Source: Lapidilactobacillus gannanensis
GTDB taxonomy: Bacteria; Bacillota; Bacilli; Lactobacillales; Lactobacillaceae
NCBI RefSeq assembly: GCF_003946675.1
Contig: NZ_RHOT01000020.1
Coordinates: forward strand, 1-43,461
Reading direction: 5' to 3'
Length of the DNA stretch: 43,461 bases
The position numbers and the translations under genes are program-made. Shown one piece after another: positions 17,673-27,600 of this stretch; the stretch's first letter is position 1, and each line of letters opens with the position of its first letter. The notes beneath the pieces were generated by a model. It was not told the DNA's origin. It was given only the letters and a program-made list of their open reading frames with translations, and did not search any database.

Positions 17673-17720
17673 TAGGATGTATATTTAATTTAGTTCGTAA
17701 GTCTACCGATTTAAGCCAAT

Positions 17721-17756
17721 AAAAAAGCCTACCTCCAATTTAGGAAGTAGGCTTAT
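17721..17756 (-). terminator. Terminator of the prophage late operon, after the endolysin
   Basis: AAGCCTACCTCC (17725-17736) and GGAAGTAGGCTT (17743-17754) form a 12-bp stem with one wobble, with a run of T on the minus strand (complement of AAAAAA at 17721-17726). It begins right after the endolysin stop. Confidence 0.9.
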
Positions 17757-17757
17757 T

Positions 17758-19050
17758 TTAATACATCAATATTTGATTAGGATGGATCATTGAGTTAATG
17801 GTTTTACCATTTTTGGCAGCTAGTGTATACATGCTAATACCAAGTTTAGATCCAATCAACCACCAACTATCTCCGTACTTAACCGTGTAAGTTAGAGCGG
17901 TGTTGGCAGTTGTCGAGCCGATAGTTAGACGTTGTCCGGGATAAATCATTGCGTTAATGGTTTTGCCGTTACGTGCAGCTAAGTTATACATACTGACGCC
18001 AAACTTATTAGCAATCGCCCACCAGCTGTCGCCGTACTGCACGGTATAACTATTGGTAGAGTTGACCGCCGGTGTACTTGTATTGCCGACACTTAACAGT
18101 TCAACGTCAGATTTATTGGCCCAGCTCATGATACCAGCAAGTAAAACTTTATTGCCACTAACCTGCTGCACTTTATAGGTCTTACCACGCACCCAGCTAG
18201 GAATCCCAACGCCATTAGCCCAACGGTTGGTAGTTAGATTTACTTTAACAGTGTCGCCAACCTTGATGTTAGCTTTGGCTGTATTATTAGCCGCCTGGCC
18301 AGCATTAGTTGCAGGTGTCGAAGTATCCGGCTTAACAACAACTTTACCTGTGTCAGTCTTATGACTTGAGCCATATCCATTGTCGGTAATACCAGTTAAA
18401 TCAATATTACCATCGAGGCCGCCAGCAATATAAGTCGATGTAAACTGGAAAATCCCAATATTATTGAAGCTCGGGAAGTAATTGTAATTAGGTGTCGGTG
18501 TTACAGCATAGTTAGGATATTCTGCCATCCAAAGTGGGTACTGATTGGCAATTGTGCTTAAGCTTAAATGCGAAGTTAGGAAAGACTTGTAACCATATAA
18601 CATTGCTGTGTAACCAGCAGCTTTAACTCGGCCTAAAGCATATAAAACCGAGTCTGTATCTGGATAACCATCCTCAACGTCTAAGGCGACAATTGAGCCT
18701 TTAGGAGTCTGTACCTTTGGCAAATAGTAATTAAGCATCTGATCGGCTTGCTGACGTCCAGTAAATCGACTGTAGATATAAGTGTGAGCTCGCTTACCCG
18801 CAGCGATTGCCGACGATACTTGCGTCTTGTAAGTCCATTGATCAACAAAGCTACCGTTGTAGTAGCCGCCAACTTGGCTAATTACGAATTTATCACGCTG
18901 GTAACCGTAAACGCCGTTGGCACCCTGGTATTTAGACCAGTCAACTCCCTGATCACCTTTTGCCGCACTCGCATAATTAGCAGGCACAGCCATAAAAACA
19001 GCCGCCACAATTAATGTGACGGCCAAGACTAATTTCTTTTTAAATTTCAT
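17758..19050 (-). CDS. lysA: Phage endolysin: secreted GH25 muramidase with LysM repeats
   Basis: A 430-residue lysin. An N-terminal signal peptide (about 1-29, ending ANYASAA) precedes a GH25 muramidase domain (about 33-220; VDWSKYQG near the start, catalytic acids in IVALDVEDGYPD, GNIDLTG at the end). A linker and SH3b-like domain (about 260-318, GDTVKVNLTTNRWANGVGIP) precede two LysM repeats at the C-terminus (YTVQYGDSWWAIANKFGVSM and YTVKYGDSWWLIGSKLGISM). It cuts the glycan chains of the host wall. The cleavable signal means that it can be exported by Sec, so the holin probably controls timing by collapsing the membrane potential. AGGAGG precedes the ATG. Confidence 0.95.
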   Translation of the reverse strand: MKFKKKLVLAVTLIVAAVFMAVPANYASAAKGDQGVDWSKYQGANGVYGYQRDKFVISQVGGYYNGSFVDQWTYKTQVSSAIAAGKRAHTYIYSRFTGRQQADQMLNYYLPKVQTPKGSIVALDVEDGYPDTDSVLYALGRVKAAGYTAMLYGYKSFLTSHLSLSTIANQYPLWMAEYPNYAVTPTPNYNYFPSFNNIGIFQFTSTYIAGGLDGNIDLTGITDNGYGSSHKTDTGKVVVKPDTSTPATNAGQAANNTAKANIKVGDTVKVNLTTNRWANGVGIPSWVRGKTYKVQQVSGNKVLLAGIMSWANKSDVELLSVGNTSTPAVNSTNSYTVQYGDSWWAIANKFGVSMYNLAARNGKTINAMIYPGQRLTIGSTTANTALTYTVKYGDSWWLIGSKLGISMYTLAAKNGKTINSMIHPNQILMY

Positions 19051-19059
19051 AACTTCCTC

Positions 19060-19491
19060 CTATCGGTCGTAACCTGTGGCATGAACTGCAGGCGAATTGG
19101 CTACAGTCTTTGAAAGATTATCAACTTGGGATTGTAAATTGAAACCACTTTTAGTCTGAGTGTTGTAGACTGCTTCAATTTGTTCCTTAGACTCTGCGAA
19201 TGCCTTTTCTACAGCGTTGCAGATAGTAGCTCTATCAGCATCGGTAAAGCCAAGTGACTTTAGCCCATCAATAACAAATCGGACCGCCTTGTCCTTTTTA
19301 GCGGCACCGGTCAGCTTTTGAGTTACGCCAAGTTTTTCAGCAGCAACCACCGCTGATTCGGCCAACGGAATTAGTGCCTGCGTGAATGCCAATGCCTTCT
19401 TGTTCTTGATAATTTGCTGGGATAACCAGACTCCTACAACTGGAATCACTGCTACCGCAATTGATAATACTAACTGTGCTAAATCTTTCAT
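19060..19491 (-). CDS. LL-H-type phage holin
   Basis: A 143-residue protein with one N-terminal membrane helix (LVLSIAVAVIPVVGVWLSQQI) followed by a basic loop and a conserved soluble segment (AESAVVAAEKLGVT, then GAAKKDKAVRFVIDGLKSLG, then ICNAVEKAFAE). This layout is that of the Lactobacillus phage LL-H holin family. Shine-Dalgarno AGGAGG precedes the ATG. Together with the neighbouring XhlA-like protein it forms the lysis cassette with the endolysin, which starts 9 bases downstream. Confidence 0.87.
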   Translation of the reverse strand: MKDLAQLVLSIAVAVIPVVGVWLSQQIIKNKKALAFTQALIPLAESAVVAAEKLGVTQKLTGAAKKDKAVRFVIDGLKSLGFTDADRATICNAVEKAFAESKEQIEAVYNTQTKSGFNLQSQVDNLSKTVANSPAVHATGYDR

Positions 19492-19502
19492 TATTTTTCC
19501 TC

Positions 19503-19829
19503 CTAGTGGAATAACTTCATCAGTAAGTTGATGATTAAAACAATGACCCCGCCTGTACCAAATATCATGCCAAACATCTTGATCTGATTGTCTTTGGCTA
19601 ATTTGGTAAGAGCGAAGTCATGTTGTTCTGATGTTTTATTTTTTGTGATGACCTCTTTCAAGATCACGTTGTTCTGTTCACGCAAATATCGATTTGACTG
19701 ATCAACACGATCAAGTCCGACACGCAAATCTTGCTTTAATTCTTGCACGTCCTTTTCGACATCATTAAGACGCTCAGTGTGCACGTCAATTTGCTTACCG
19801 TGCTCTGTCACGGTCTTTTCTAAGTCCAA
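19503..19829 (-). CDS. XhlA-like lysis/membrane-associated protein
   Basis: A 108-residue protein: a heptad-like coiled coil (about 1-75; TERLNDVEKDVQELKQDLR) followed by a C-terminal hydrophobic helix (MFGMIFGTGGVIVLIINLLM) and a short tail. This is the shape of PBSX XhlA and related hemolysin-like proteins found beside holins. Start TTG with GGGGATGG just upstream. Its direct contribution to lysis is inferred from position. Confidence 0.75.
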   Translation of the reverse strand: MDLEKTVTEHGKQIDVHTERLNDVEKDVQELKQDLRVGLDRVDQSNRYLREQNNVILKEVITKNKTSEQHDFALTKLAKDNQIKMFGMIFGTGGVIVLIINLLMKLFH

Positions 19830-19862
19830 TTAACCATCCCCTTTTTAAAAAAGTTAAACGAC

Positions 19863-20111
19863 CTAGGAGGCCGTGTCAGCTTTATCTGCTTCTGCCATCT
19901 TATCTTCTTGATCATAAACTAAATCAGTAAAGTCCGCGGCGTCTTTACGAACTTCGGTCTTGTTTGAATCGTACAAGTCCTTGTTTAAAACGGCCTGTGT
20001 GATATTGCTACGACCGTTACTCTGGTCAATAGTAGCGGAGAAATTCATCACCTGTTGCCCACTGATTGATGATTGGCCAGAAATGCTTAATGATTTGCTA
20101 GTTATTAACAT
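19863..20111 (-). CDS. Small phage protein of unknown function
   Basis: An 82-residue protein starting MLITSKSLSISGQSSISGQQ. The N-terminal half is polar and Ser/Gln-rich with a repeated SISGQ, and the rest carries SNITQAVLNKDLYDSNKTEV. The C-terminus is acidic. The ATG follows directly on the stop of the preceding gene (TAA-ATG), so it is probably translationally coupled. Position between tail tip and lysis genes suggests a baseplate or host-recognition accessory role; I recognise no domain. Confidence 0.65.
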   Translation of the reverse strand: MLITSKSLSISGQSSISGQQVMNFSATIDQSNGRSNITQAVLNKDLYDSNKTEVRKDAADFTDLVYDQEDKMAEADKADTAS

Positions 20112-20387
20112 TTATTTTTCCTCCCAATTTTTGATTGCTTTATTATCAAATTTCTTATAAGCGTCTAGGTAAAATTCGTCTTTGTCACCGTTAAAAGTCA
20201 GCTCATAATACATTCCGTCAAGCAAAGTCGTGCTTAGCAATGCCTTACTGTTTTGGAGAGTCTTGCTAGACCAAACAATGTAAACGTTATCTGGTGTGAT
20301 CTGTTTACCGTCACTTTTATCTAGATGATCATTAACATAATCAGTGACCATTTGTTTGCCCTTACGGAAGAATTCATCAGCATTCAT
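20112..20387 (-). CDS. Small phage protein, DUF6275-like
   Basis: A 91-residue protein (MNADEFFRKGKQMVTDYVND, then VYIVWSSKTLQNSKALLSTT, then YYELTFNGDKDEFYLDAYKK). The VYIVWSSKTLQN and DGMYYELTFNG segments fit DUF6275 proteins found after tail-fibre genes in Lactobacillus phages. Its start overlaps the preceding stop as TAATG. Function unknown. Confidence 0.72.
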   Translation of the reverse strand: MNADEFFRKGKQMVTDYVNDHLDKSDGKQITPDNVYIVWSSKTLQNSKALLSTTLLDGMYYELTFNGDKDEFYLDAYKKFDNKAIKNWEEK

Positions 20388-20842
20388 TACTTATCCTCCT
20401 TAGTTGCGTTAGAGAATGCTTCTGTCAATTCGAGATAGGCTTCAGCATCAGCATTACTTAATTCTGTTTTATCCCCGTATTCTTTAAGAATTCGTTTGAT
20501 ATCGTCGATGTGATTAACATAAGTACCGCCTTGGATTTCAGCTTCTTGACTCAGCAAATCGGCATGCACCTTGTTGAATTCTAATTTCTTGCTTGGCTGA
20601 ATTTCTGCATTACCATCTGGTTTTGTAATCAAAGGATTATCATCACTAACTGGCAGCGAGTTATCTTTTCGGGCACCGTACTCATTCACCAATTCTTGCT
20701 CCGCTTCAGCCAAATCATCTAAAGATTTCTTGAGCAATTTTACAAACTTCGAACGAGCCAAGGTGTCCTGACCTTTCAAGCTCATCTTCTGTAACAGATT
20801 AATTGATGGCACCAAATAAACATTTTTTAAAGTAATTTTCAT
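20387..20842 (-). CDS. Phage protein, DUF1617-like
   Basis: A 151-residue protein with MKITLKNVYLVPSINLLQKM, a helical middle (KLLKKSLDDLAEAEQELVNE) and an acidic C-terminus. The opening and the FNKVHADLLSQEAEIQGGTY segment resemble DUF1617 proteins, which sit between tail-fibre and lysis genes in siphophages of lactic acid bacteria. Shine-Dalgarno AGGAGG precedes the ATG. Function unknown. Confidence 0.72.
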   Translation of the reverse strand: MKITLKNVYLVPSINLLQKMSLKGQDTLARSKFVKLLKKSLDDLAEAEQELVNEYGARKDNSLPVSDDNPLITKPDGNAEIQPSKKLEFNKVHADLLSQEAEIQGGTYVNHIDDIKRILKEYGDKTELSNADAEAYLELTEAFSNATKEDK

Positions 20843-20853
20843 GTTTTATCCTC

Positions 20854-23800
20854 CTAAGAAATGGCAGCAAGTTGCTGTTTTAATTCTTTATTTTCGCGCT
20901 CTAACTTTTCGATTCTTGTTTCGTGGTCTTTAAGGATAACATTGTGATACATAGGGATACGGTCATACGCAAGGCTATCTACTTCTCCGTTCTTGAATTG
21001 GACAACTTCGTCAAGTCCAGCAGCGTGAAAGTCGTCGGCGATAAAACCGTAATATTGTTGAAACTTATAATCAGTCATTAATTGCGACTCAGTGGAATTG
21101 GTTAACGATTGAGAAATCGTCTCAACTTCGGCCTTATCGAACCATTGTTTAGGGTTGATATCTAGGATGCGTTTAGCATGATCGATTACCGTTTCTGCGT
21201 CATGATCGAGCAGCTTATACTTACGGGCTGATGTTACCCGACCATAAACACCATTTTCAGTAATAATCATATTGGCACTACCGGAATAAGTTCTCTCGTA
21301 AGTCGTTGCACTTAATACATACCCTGAACGGCCATCACAGGCTAGTGCAAGACCTCCCATCTTGACGTTACCCAATTCGTTACCACCAACTGAGTCTTCC
21401 ACATTAAGAACAATGGATTTGGCTAGTAAACTTATTCCATTTCCCGCCGGATCATTAGAACCTCCCGCAGTCCAGTCGCCGGGTGCAGTGTAGCTATTGG
21501 TTGTTCCCACCATTATTGTTGGCTTATATATGGCGGCCCCTGCAACATATTCCTGACCACTTCCGATGACGACTTTTTCCGAAGAACCAAGCGCCAAACC
21601 TTGCTGACAAGCGGACATTCCTGATCCACTAATAGACCAACTATATTGAAAAGGACTGATTATTGTGTAATTTGATGTTCCGACAACGATACCTTCACTT
21701 CCATATATCATCATGCCGGGCACATCATTAAGAAATGAGCTGCTATATCGGACTGTTCCGTAATCAACTTTACCCTTAACTCCCTTATTATCAGACTTCC
21801 AATCGAGAACATCTCTAGTCATATAAATGCTGCCATCCTGAAATCGAACACCATTACCTCGGTAATCAGCCTGAGAAAATGTTCCATCTTCAATTTCAAT
21901 ATCAAGGGCGTTATTCCATCGGCCCGGTACAGATTTAATAGATCCCTTTTGAAAAAGAATCTCACCCGAATCAAGATTAATACTCAAGTTATCTCCGGTA
22001 ATAATCCCGGCTGTGATACTGTCGGCATTAACACTGATCAGATTAACCTTGCTGGCGTCTAGCGTGCCAGTCTTAATATAATCAGCTGACAAGTCTTTGA
22101 TTGAGGCTGCGGGGATAAATGCTTCACCGCTAAAATTAACAGTTGCAGCAGAAAGATTAAGAACACCTTTGCCTGACGCAGACTCTATCAGTGTCTCGCC
22201 CGATTCAACGTTGATTTGGCTAATTAAATCACCTGTTTTGACGCGGAGGTTAATGTCGTCTTGCATCTGGGTAAATTGCGATGACACGTCTGCTACAGTT
22301 GCTTGATCTTCCGGCGCCGGTGTCCAGCCTAAGTCAGCCTTGCCTTTTTGCACTGTGACATTGTCAAACCAAAAATACGCCCAACCTAAATTACTGATAT
22401 CGATAAAATTATAAACATCGCTATAGTTGGTGACATTAATAGAGACCGTGCAGCGTTTTACGTCTTTTGTCACTTTAACGGTGGTCGGCGATAAACCGCA
22501 AAAATCAACTATTATGCTGGTGGCTTGGTTTGCGTGTAAATCAAAACTAAACGTCCACCAACCGTTACTTGTAATTACATTTTTTACGCGCACGCTACTA
22601 AGCTGACCGGATATACCCGTAATTTTAAAACCATTAACGGTCTCATTATGATTAATTACTGGCGCTCCAGTAAGCACATTGATTTGCGTATTTACTTGAT
22701 AATAATTTCGAGCACTCAAATTAGCTAGAGTATCGTTGACACCCGCTATTGTGTTAGTGAATGTGTTTGCGGTTAGGGATAACTGTGCTTGTGTCACCGC
22801 ATTATTAGCTGTTACCTGTACACCATCTAGCGTTTGTTGCAGCTGAGTATACTTCGTTGTTAGCCCATCTTTAACACTTGATATTTGACTAGTTAGGCTA
22901 CTAGCCGTTTTGGTTGCCAAGTCACTGTTTGATACCGCTGTATTAGCGTTAGCTACTGCGCCGTCAATCTTGGTTGATTGATCAGTAATATCCTTTTTGA
23001 CCTGATCCATTTGGTCAGACAACTCACGGCTTGGCTTGGTTGAGCCAACCTCAACCCACGAATAAAGTCCTGTGTCCGGATCAAACTGATAAACCTGCAT
23101 GACTGTGTCCGGGCCAACTGATTGATACCAGAGGTCGCCCTTTTTGGCGAATATTGGCTGATCAATACCCTTGTAGATATGATTGCCAGCAATCGTTGCA
23201 AAATCGTTATGCAATCGAGTCACAACTTGATTAAACTGACCACTGTAAACAAATGTTGCCTGCGAGGTCACGGTCGTATCAGCTTTAAGAGTTCCAGATA
23301 AACCACCGTTAAAACTCAACGTCAAACCTAGTGCCGGCGCCTTAAACTCATTGCCTTTGTTGTCGACAATCGTTACCCAGTCGCCAGCCTCAAGATTTGG
23401 GTCAGCAAACCATTCCAAGCTATACGGGTAAAAGTTGATATCCGCATACTGATCGTATAGCTGATCAAGCAGCTGCTGACTCATTGCAGGGTTGGTAAGC
23501 TTAATCTGTGAACCGCTTGGGCTCCCAGACTGCAGGGTAACTGTCTCCTGATTCTCGTTGCCATCATTGTCTGTCTGAGTCGTTGTGACCTCAGCTTGCA
23601 TACCGCCAATGCGATAAAACGTCTCATTTTTGGTCAGGCCTTTGGACATATAACAATCAGATGTGATCCTAAAGTTAGGGTCTTCCAGTCCACGGATATC
23701 CAGCAGCCCGTCACGATTAAATTGAGCGAAGCCACCAGCGATTTGCGCCACATAACCAATGGCCTGTCTATAGGTAACCTCTTTGCCTAAAGCACCAATA

Positions 23801-24294
23801 GTGGTGTCAGTCAGTCGGGCAATGTTTGCCTCATTGAGTTTGACACCGGCCTGATTAGCAATATCCGTAATGGACTCAATAACGCCAGTTGGATAAGCAA
23901 TTTTAGACGTGTAATTACCGCTAAGCATGACCATGTTGTCAGTCGCTGATAATGACGTTTGACCGTTGTTACGGTCTTGTTTTACCTCTGAGTCGATAAT
24001 AAAAACGCCCAGTTTGGTGTAACTCCATGTATCATCTGGGAGCTTAATACCAATTTCAGGCGTTATTTTGTCTTCAAGCTTTAACTTTTCAACAATGTGG
24101 GAAAAAGTAATTTTAATTGAGTTCGCGTAAGTTGAGCCAAGTGTTAACGACTCACCATTCATGGCTCCGGCATCGTAACTAAAATCAGTGACATCTTCCG
24201 CGTTAAAGACCTGGTCATTAATGGTAATTCTCAACTGTAATTCTCGTTCACTTGCGGCCCATGCGTTACGGACCGCGGTTGTTTCGCTTAACAA
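20854..24294 (-). CDS. Tail tip / receptor-binding fibre protein with S74-like C-terminus
   Basis: An 1146-residue protein. Residues about 1-370 resemble tail-associated Tal/gp58-like N-terminal domains that dock below the distal tail protein. A helical segment (about 430-540, DQMDQVKKDITDQSTKIDGA) follows, then a jelly-roll-like insert (about 545-665) and Asp/Gly-rich repeats typical of fibres. The end (about 1045-1146: ARKYKLLDHDAE, KRILDINPKQWFDK, YYGFIADDFHAAGLDEVV) resembles the S74/intramolecular chaperone domain, which trimerises fibres and then cleaves itself. The last helix is a coiled coil. Start TTG with AGGAGG nine bases upstream. It likely binds the cell surface. Confidence 0.85.
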   Translation of the reverse strand: MLSETTAVRNAWAASERELQLRITINDQVFNAEDVTDFSYDAGAMNGESLTLGSTYANSIKITFSHIVEKLKLEDKITPEIGIKLPDDTWSYTKLGVFIIDSEVKQDRNNGQTSLSATDNMVMLSGNYTSKIAYPTGVIESITDIANQAGVKLNEANIARLTDTTIGALGKEVTYRQAIGYVAQIAGGFAQFNRDGLLDIRGLEDPNFRITSDCYMSKGLTKNETFYRIGGMQAEVTTTQTDNDGNENQETVTLQSGSPSGSQIKLTNPAMSQQLLDQLYDQYADINFYPYSLEWFADPNLEAGDWVTIVDNKGNEFKAPALGLTLSFNGGLSGTLKADTTVTSQATFVYSGQFNQVVTRLHNDFATIAGNHIYKGIDQPIFAKKGDLWYQSVGPDTVMQVYQFDPDTGLYSWVEVGSTKPSRELSDQMDQVKKDITDQSTKIDGAVANANTAVSNSDLATKTASSLTSQISSVKDGLTTKYTQLQQTLDGVQVTANNAVTQAQLSLTANTFTNTIAGVNDTLANLSARNYYQVNTQINVLTGAPVINHNETVNGFKITGISGQLSSVRVKNVITSNGWWTFSFDLHANQATSIIVDFCGLSPTTVKVTKDVKRCTVSINVTNYSDVYNFIDISNLGWAYFWFDNVTVQKGKADLGWTPAPEDQATVADVSSQFTQMQDDINLRVKTGDLISQINVESGETLIESASGKGVLNLSAATVNFSGEAFIPAASIKDLSADYIKTGTLDASKVNLISVNADSITAGIITGDNLSINLDSGEILFQKGSIKSVPGRWNNALDIEIEDGTFSQADYRGNGVRFQDGSIYMTRDVLDWKSDNKGVKGKVDYGTVRYSSSFLNDVPGMMIYGSEGIVVGTSNYTIISPFQYSWSISGSGMSACQQGLALGSSEKVVIGSGQEYVAGAAIYKPTIMVGTTNSYTAPGDWTAGGSNDPAGNGISLLAKSIVLNVEDSVGGNELGNVKMGGLALACDGRSGYVLSATTYERTYSGSANMIITENGVYGRVTSARKYKLLDHDAETVIDHAKRILDINPKQWFDKAEVETISQSLTNSTESQLMTDYKFQQYYGFIADDFHAAGLDEVVQFKNGEVDSLAYDRIPMYHNVILKDHETRIEKLERENKELKQQLAAIS

Positions 24295-24307
24295 TCATTA
24301 TCACCTC

Positions 24308-24667
24308 CTACTGTTCGATTAGGTCAAAACTCAGGCCCTGCCACATGATTGACTGATATTGCTCGTTCCAACTATATGATGGTGCACTTCTGTCACCAGC
24401 ATAAAACTGGCCAGTCCGCGAGGCACCGGTCATTGGGTCAGGATAGGTCACTGACACAAATTCTGCTGCAGACGCCTGCAAGATTTGCGCACACTCTTTG
24501 TTTGATAGTGGCCCCCAAGCAATCGAGAGCTTACGCTTTCGCGTTACACGATCACGATGCATGTTGCCTTTAGCATCACGAGTTGTATTACCGTCAATAT
24601 CTTGTATTGCTGCATTAAATGTTTTAGGCGTTTTAACCTGCACACCGCCAATGGCAAAAGCCACCAT
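24308..24667 (-). CDS. Distal tail-type small protein (DUF6711-like)
   Basis: A 119-residue protein from the ATG at 24667, eight bases after GGGAG. The pattern MVAFAIGGVQVKTPKTFNAA, then RKRKLSIAWGPLSNKECAQI, then FVSVTYPDPMTGASRTGQFY and the final aromatic segment matches small proteins (DUF6711) found between tape measure and tail-tip genes. Those usually occupy the distal-tail hub position. It lies between the tape measure gene and the fibre gene; the exact structural role is inferred. Confidence 0.75.
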   Translation of the reverse strand: MVAFAIGGVQVKTPKTFNAAIQDIDGNTTRDAKGNMHRDRVTRKRKLSIAWGPLSNKECAQILQASAAEFVSVTYPDPMTGASRTGQFYAGDRSAPSYSWNEQYQSIMWQGLSFDLIEQ

Positions 24668-24682
24668 AAGCACCACTCCCTT

Positions 24683-27600
24683 TTATATATTCAATGGATT
24701 AATTCCAAGTTTCTGGAACCGTTTGTTTAATACTTTAATGACAATTTCGGCAAGACGGTCACCGTCAACATTCATGTTTACGGTTTGATTGTCATCAGAA
24801 CCACTCGTACGTTTAAGCTCGGCCATGGCCTCCAAGATAGCAGCGACAATAATCGACTGCATGTCTGCAGTTGATGTCATGCTGCCAACACCTGATTGAC
24901 TACCACCATTAAAGCTAGTGCCAATCGAATCAGCTAAATTGTTAGTTGCCATGTCAGGAGCTGCAAGTTCCATGCCGGATAAGTTCATGACTTTCAATCC
25001 TTGCTTCATCAACTCAACTGCACGTGCTGGTTTGGTTAATGGCACTACCATCTCTGATAGATTGCCCTCACCCATTTTGTACAGACCTTCTTTATTCAAG
25101 AAGCCACCGTCTGCAAAGCCAAACAAATTTTCAAAGTCGAAGTCAAAATCGAATAAGCCGCCGGATTTACCAGACGACTTTTTGGACTTTTTCTTTTTCT
25201 TGGGTGCGTTCGATTTGATGAAATCTCTAATCCAGTCAACTGAACCGTTCTTAATCAAATCCATTGCACCACCAGAAATACTACCTGCAAGTCCAGCTGG
25301 TAACGTGAAGAACTTGCCAATACCCTGAGATATCAAGTCAATCGGGTGAGTAACATATTTCCAAATACCCTTGGTAAAGTCTTTGACGTCATCAATGGCT
25401 GAGCTAATGCTTGAGCTGACTCCGCTAAAGATGTTACCAAAATCAAGGTTGAAGCCCTTCATGAAGTCGGAGCCAAAGATTCCGCTAGCATAATGTGGAA
25501 TTTGAGCTGTACGATTACCATCTAACACTTGAGTGCCAGCTGGTAAGTCAACAAGCATATTACGTTGTGCAGGAAACATTCCACGTCGACCATTTGGAAG
25601 TTTAAACATCTCTCGGTAGTTTTGCCCGGGAGCGTCGTTGACTAGGGCGAGACCGCCTTTGTGATAGCCACCTTGAGCAAACTTAGGAACATGCCATTTA
25701 CCTAAAGCGTGACTGCCGGCGCCAACTTTACCCAAGACCCAGTTAATACCAGATATTACACCATTAACAGCAGTACCAACTGGGCCAATAATGCCATTAG
25801 CAATTGATGCGGCACCTCGTTTAACTGCTTCGAAGCCTCTAGATAAACCGCCGCCAATTTTTTCACCAAGACCGCTTGCCCAGCCGCCTACAGTATCAAA
25901 AGCAGATTTGGCAGTATCTTTAATACCCTTGAAGTAAGGGTCACCCTTGGTCTTCATAGTTTTCCAAGCGCCGATGACTTTATCTTTGGCCTGACCCGAC
26001 CAAGTTTCCATGTTGGTTTTGATGTTGCTACCTGCTGTGCCTATACCGGTCTTGATATTAGACCAAGTGGTTTCGGTATTGGTTTTCGCATCGTCCCAAG
26101 TTTTCTTGAGCTTCGAGCCAACCTTTTCCCAAGTCTCGTCCCAGCCCTTTTTGAAATCTCTACCAAAGTTTGAACGCCACTTGTTGAAGTTAGTACCCCA
26201 AGTTGAAGTAGTCTTTTTGGTATCGTCCCAAGTCTTTTGAACCTTGTCACCAACATCACCCCAGAAACTGTTCCAGCCCTTAATAAAGGCCGCATTCTGC
26301 CGATCAGCATCTTTTTGTTGTTCAGCACGCTTGGTATCGCTGTTCTTCTTCATGTCGTCCCACCAAGCAACGACCTTATTAGACATAATACGAGAGTTCC
26401 AGCCAAGCTCACCAAGCCAGTCGTCAGGTTTCTTGCCTTTGCCAACGGCACTCCATCCGTCACTAAAGCCCTTGGCAGCGTCACCGCCCCAAGTACCGAT
26501 AGTTCCGCCAATTTGAGAGCCTACTGCCGCGCCTAGTGGACCACCAAAGAATAATCCAAGGCCACCACCGATAGCTTTGCCGATACCAGAACCATACGAT
26601 TCAAACTTTTTAGTAGGGTTCTTAGTCGTAATCGCTGAATAGATATCCATTCCGGCGTCAACTGCGACCGCTGCACCAGTTAATCCAGTTGCAACCTTGC
26701 CGGCCTTGGTCAAACCACCGCCGAGCTGAGCGCCAGTGCCATTTTTGGCAGTTCGAAGTGAGTCGAACATTCCACTTGAGTTCATACTACCGAAGGCCTG
26801 GAACATCTTTGATTCTTTCCAGTTCGCACTAGCAATCTTCCAAATATTCTGCAGTGATGTAGCCGCTTCTTTTAACTTATCAATACCAGTTATTGACTCA
26901 AAAAGGTTTTTCAATACATTTTGTTTTCCACCGATAATGACAGCCTTATCTGCAACCTTGCCCAAAAGACCGACGCCCTTATCTAATCCGGACATTGCAA
27001 CCTTAAAAGCAAACATCGCTATTAGAACTTTGGCCATTGCCTCAACTGCCGTGTGATGATTGTCAACCCAATTAGAGATTGCAGTTAAAGCATCAGCAAG
27101 TTTCTTGAGCACATCAATAATCACGCCACCCGTCCACTTAGCGATAGGTGCCAAGAATGAATCCCAAGCCCACTTAAATGCGGGCTTCGCTGCTTGGATA
27201 ATACTATCCAATAATTTCCAGTAGGCACCCATTACTTTTAAGAAATTTGGTATGAGATCAGTAATGGTGAATTTTGCTAATGGCAACAAGACATGCTCGT
27301 AACCCCAGTCCAATCCGTCCCAAATATCCTTAGTGTAGGCTCTTAAGCCTTTTAGCATAGTGTCAATTGATTTAAGCAGTGGCGTAAAATCTAGCTTTTC
27401 CGCCCACTTAACGGTGGCGCCACTCATCTTATCGATTGTCTTTAGTGCATCATCAATAAAACCTAGAATAGTTTTAAAGATTCTCTCGCCTAAACTTGCA
27501 TGCTGCCAAGCTTCAGAAAACTTACCAGCTAAAGCGCCGACTGTCTTAAAGATGTTAGTGATTATATTTAGGATGTGCTCGTTGATTGAAACGCCCACGC

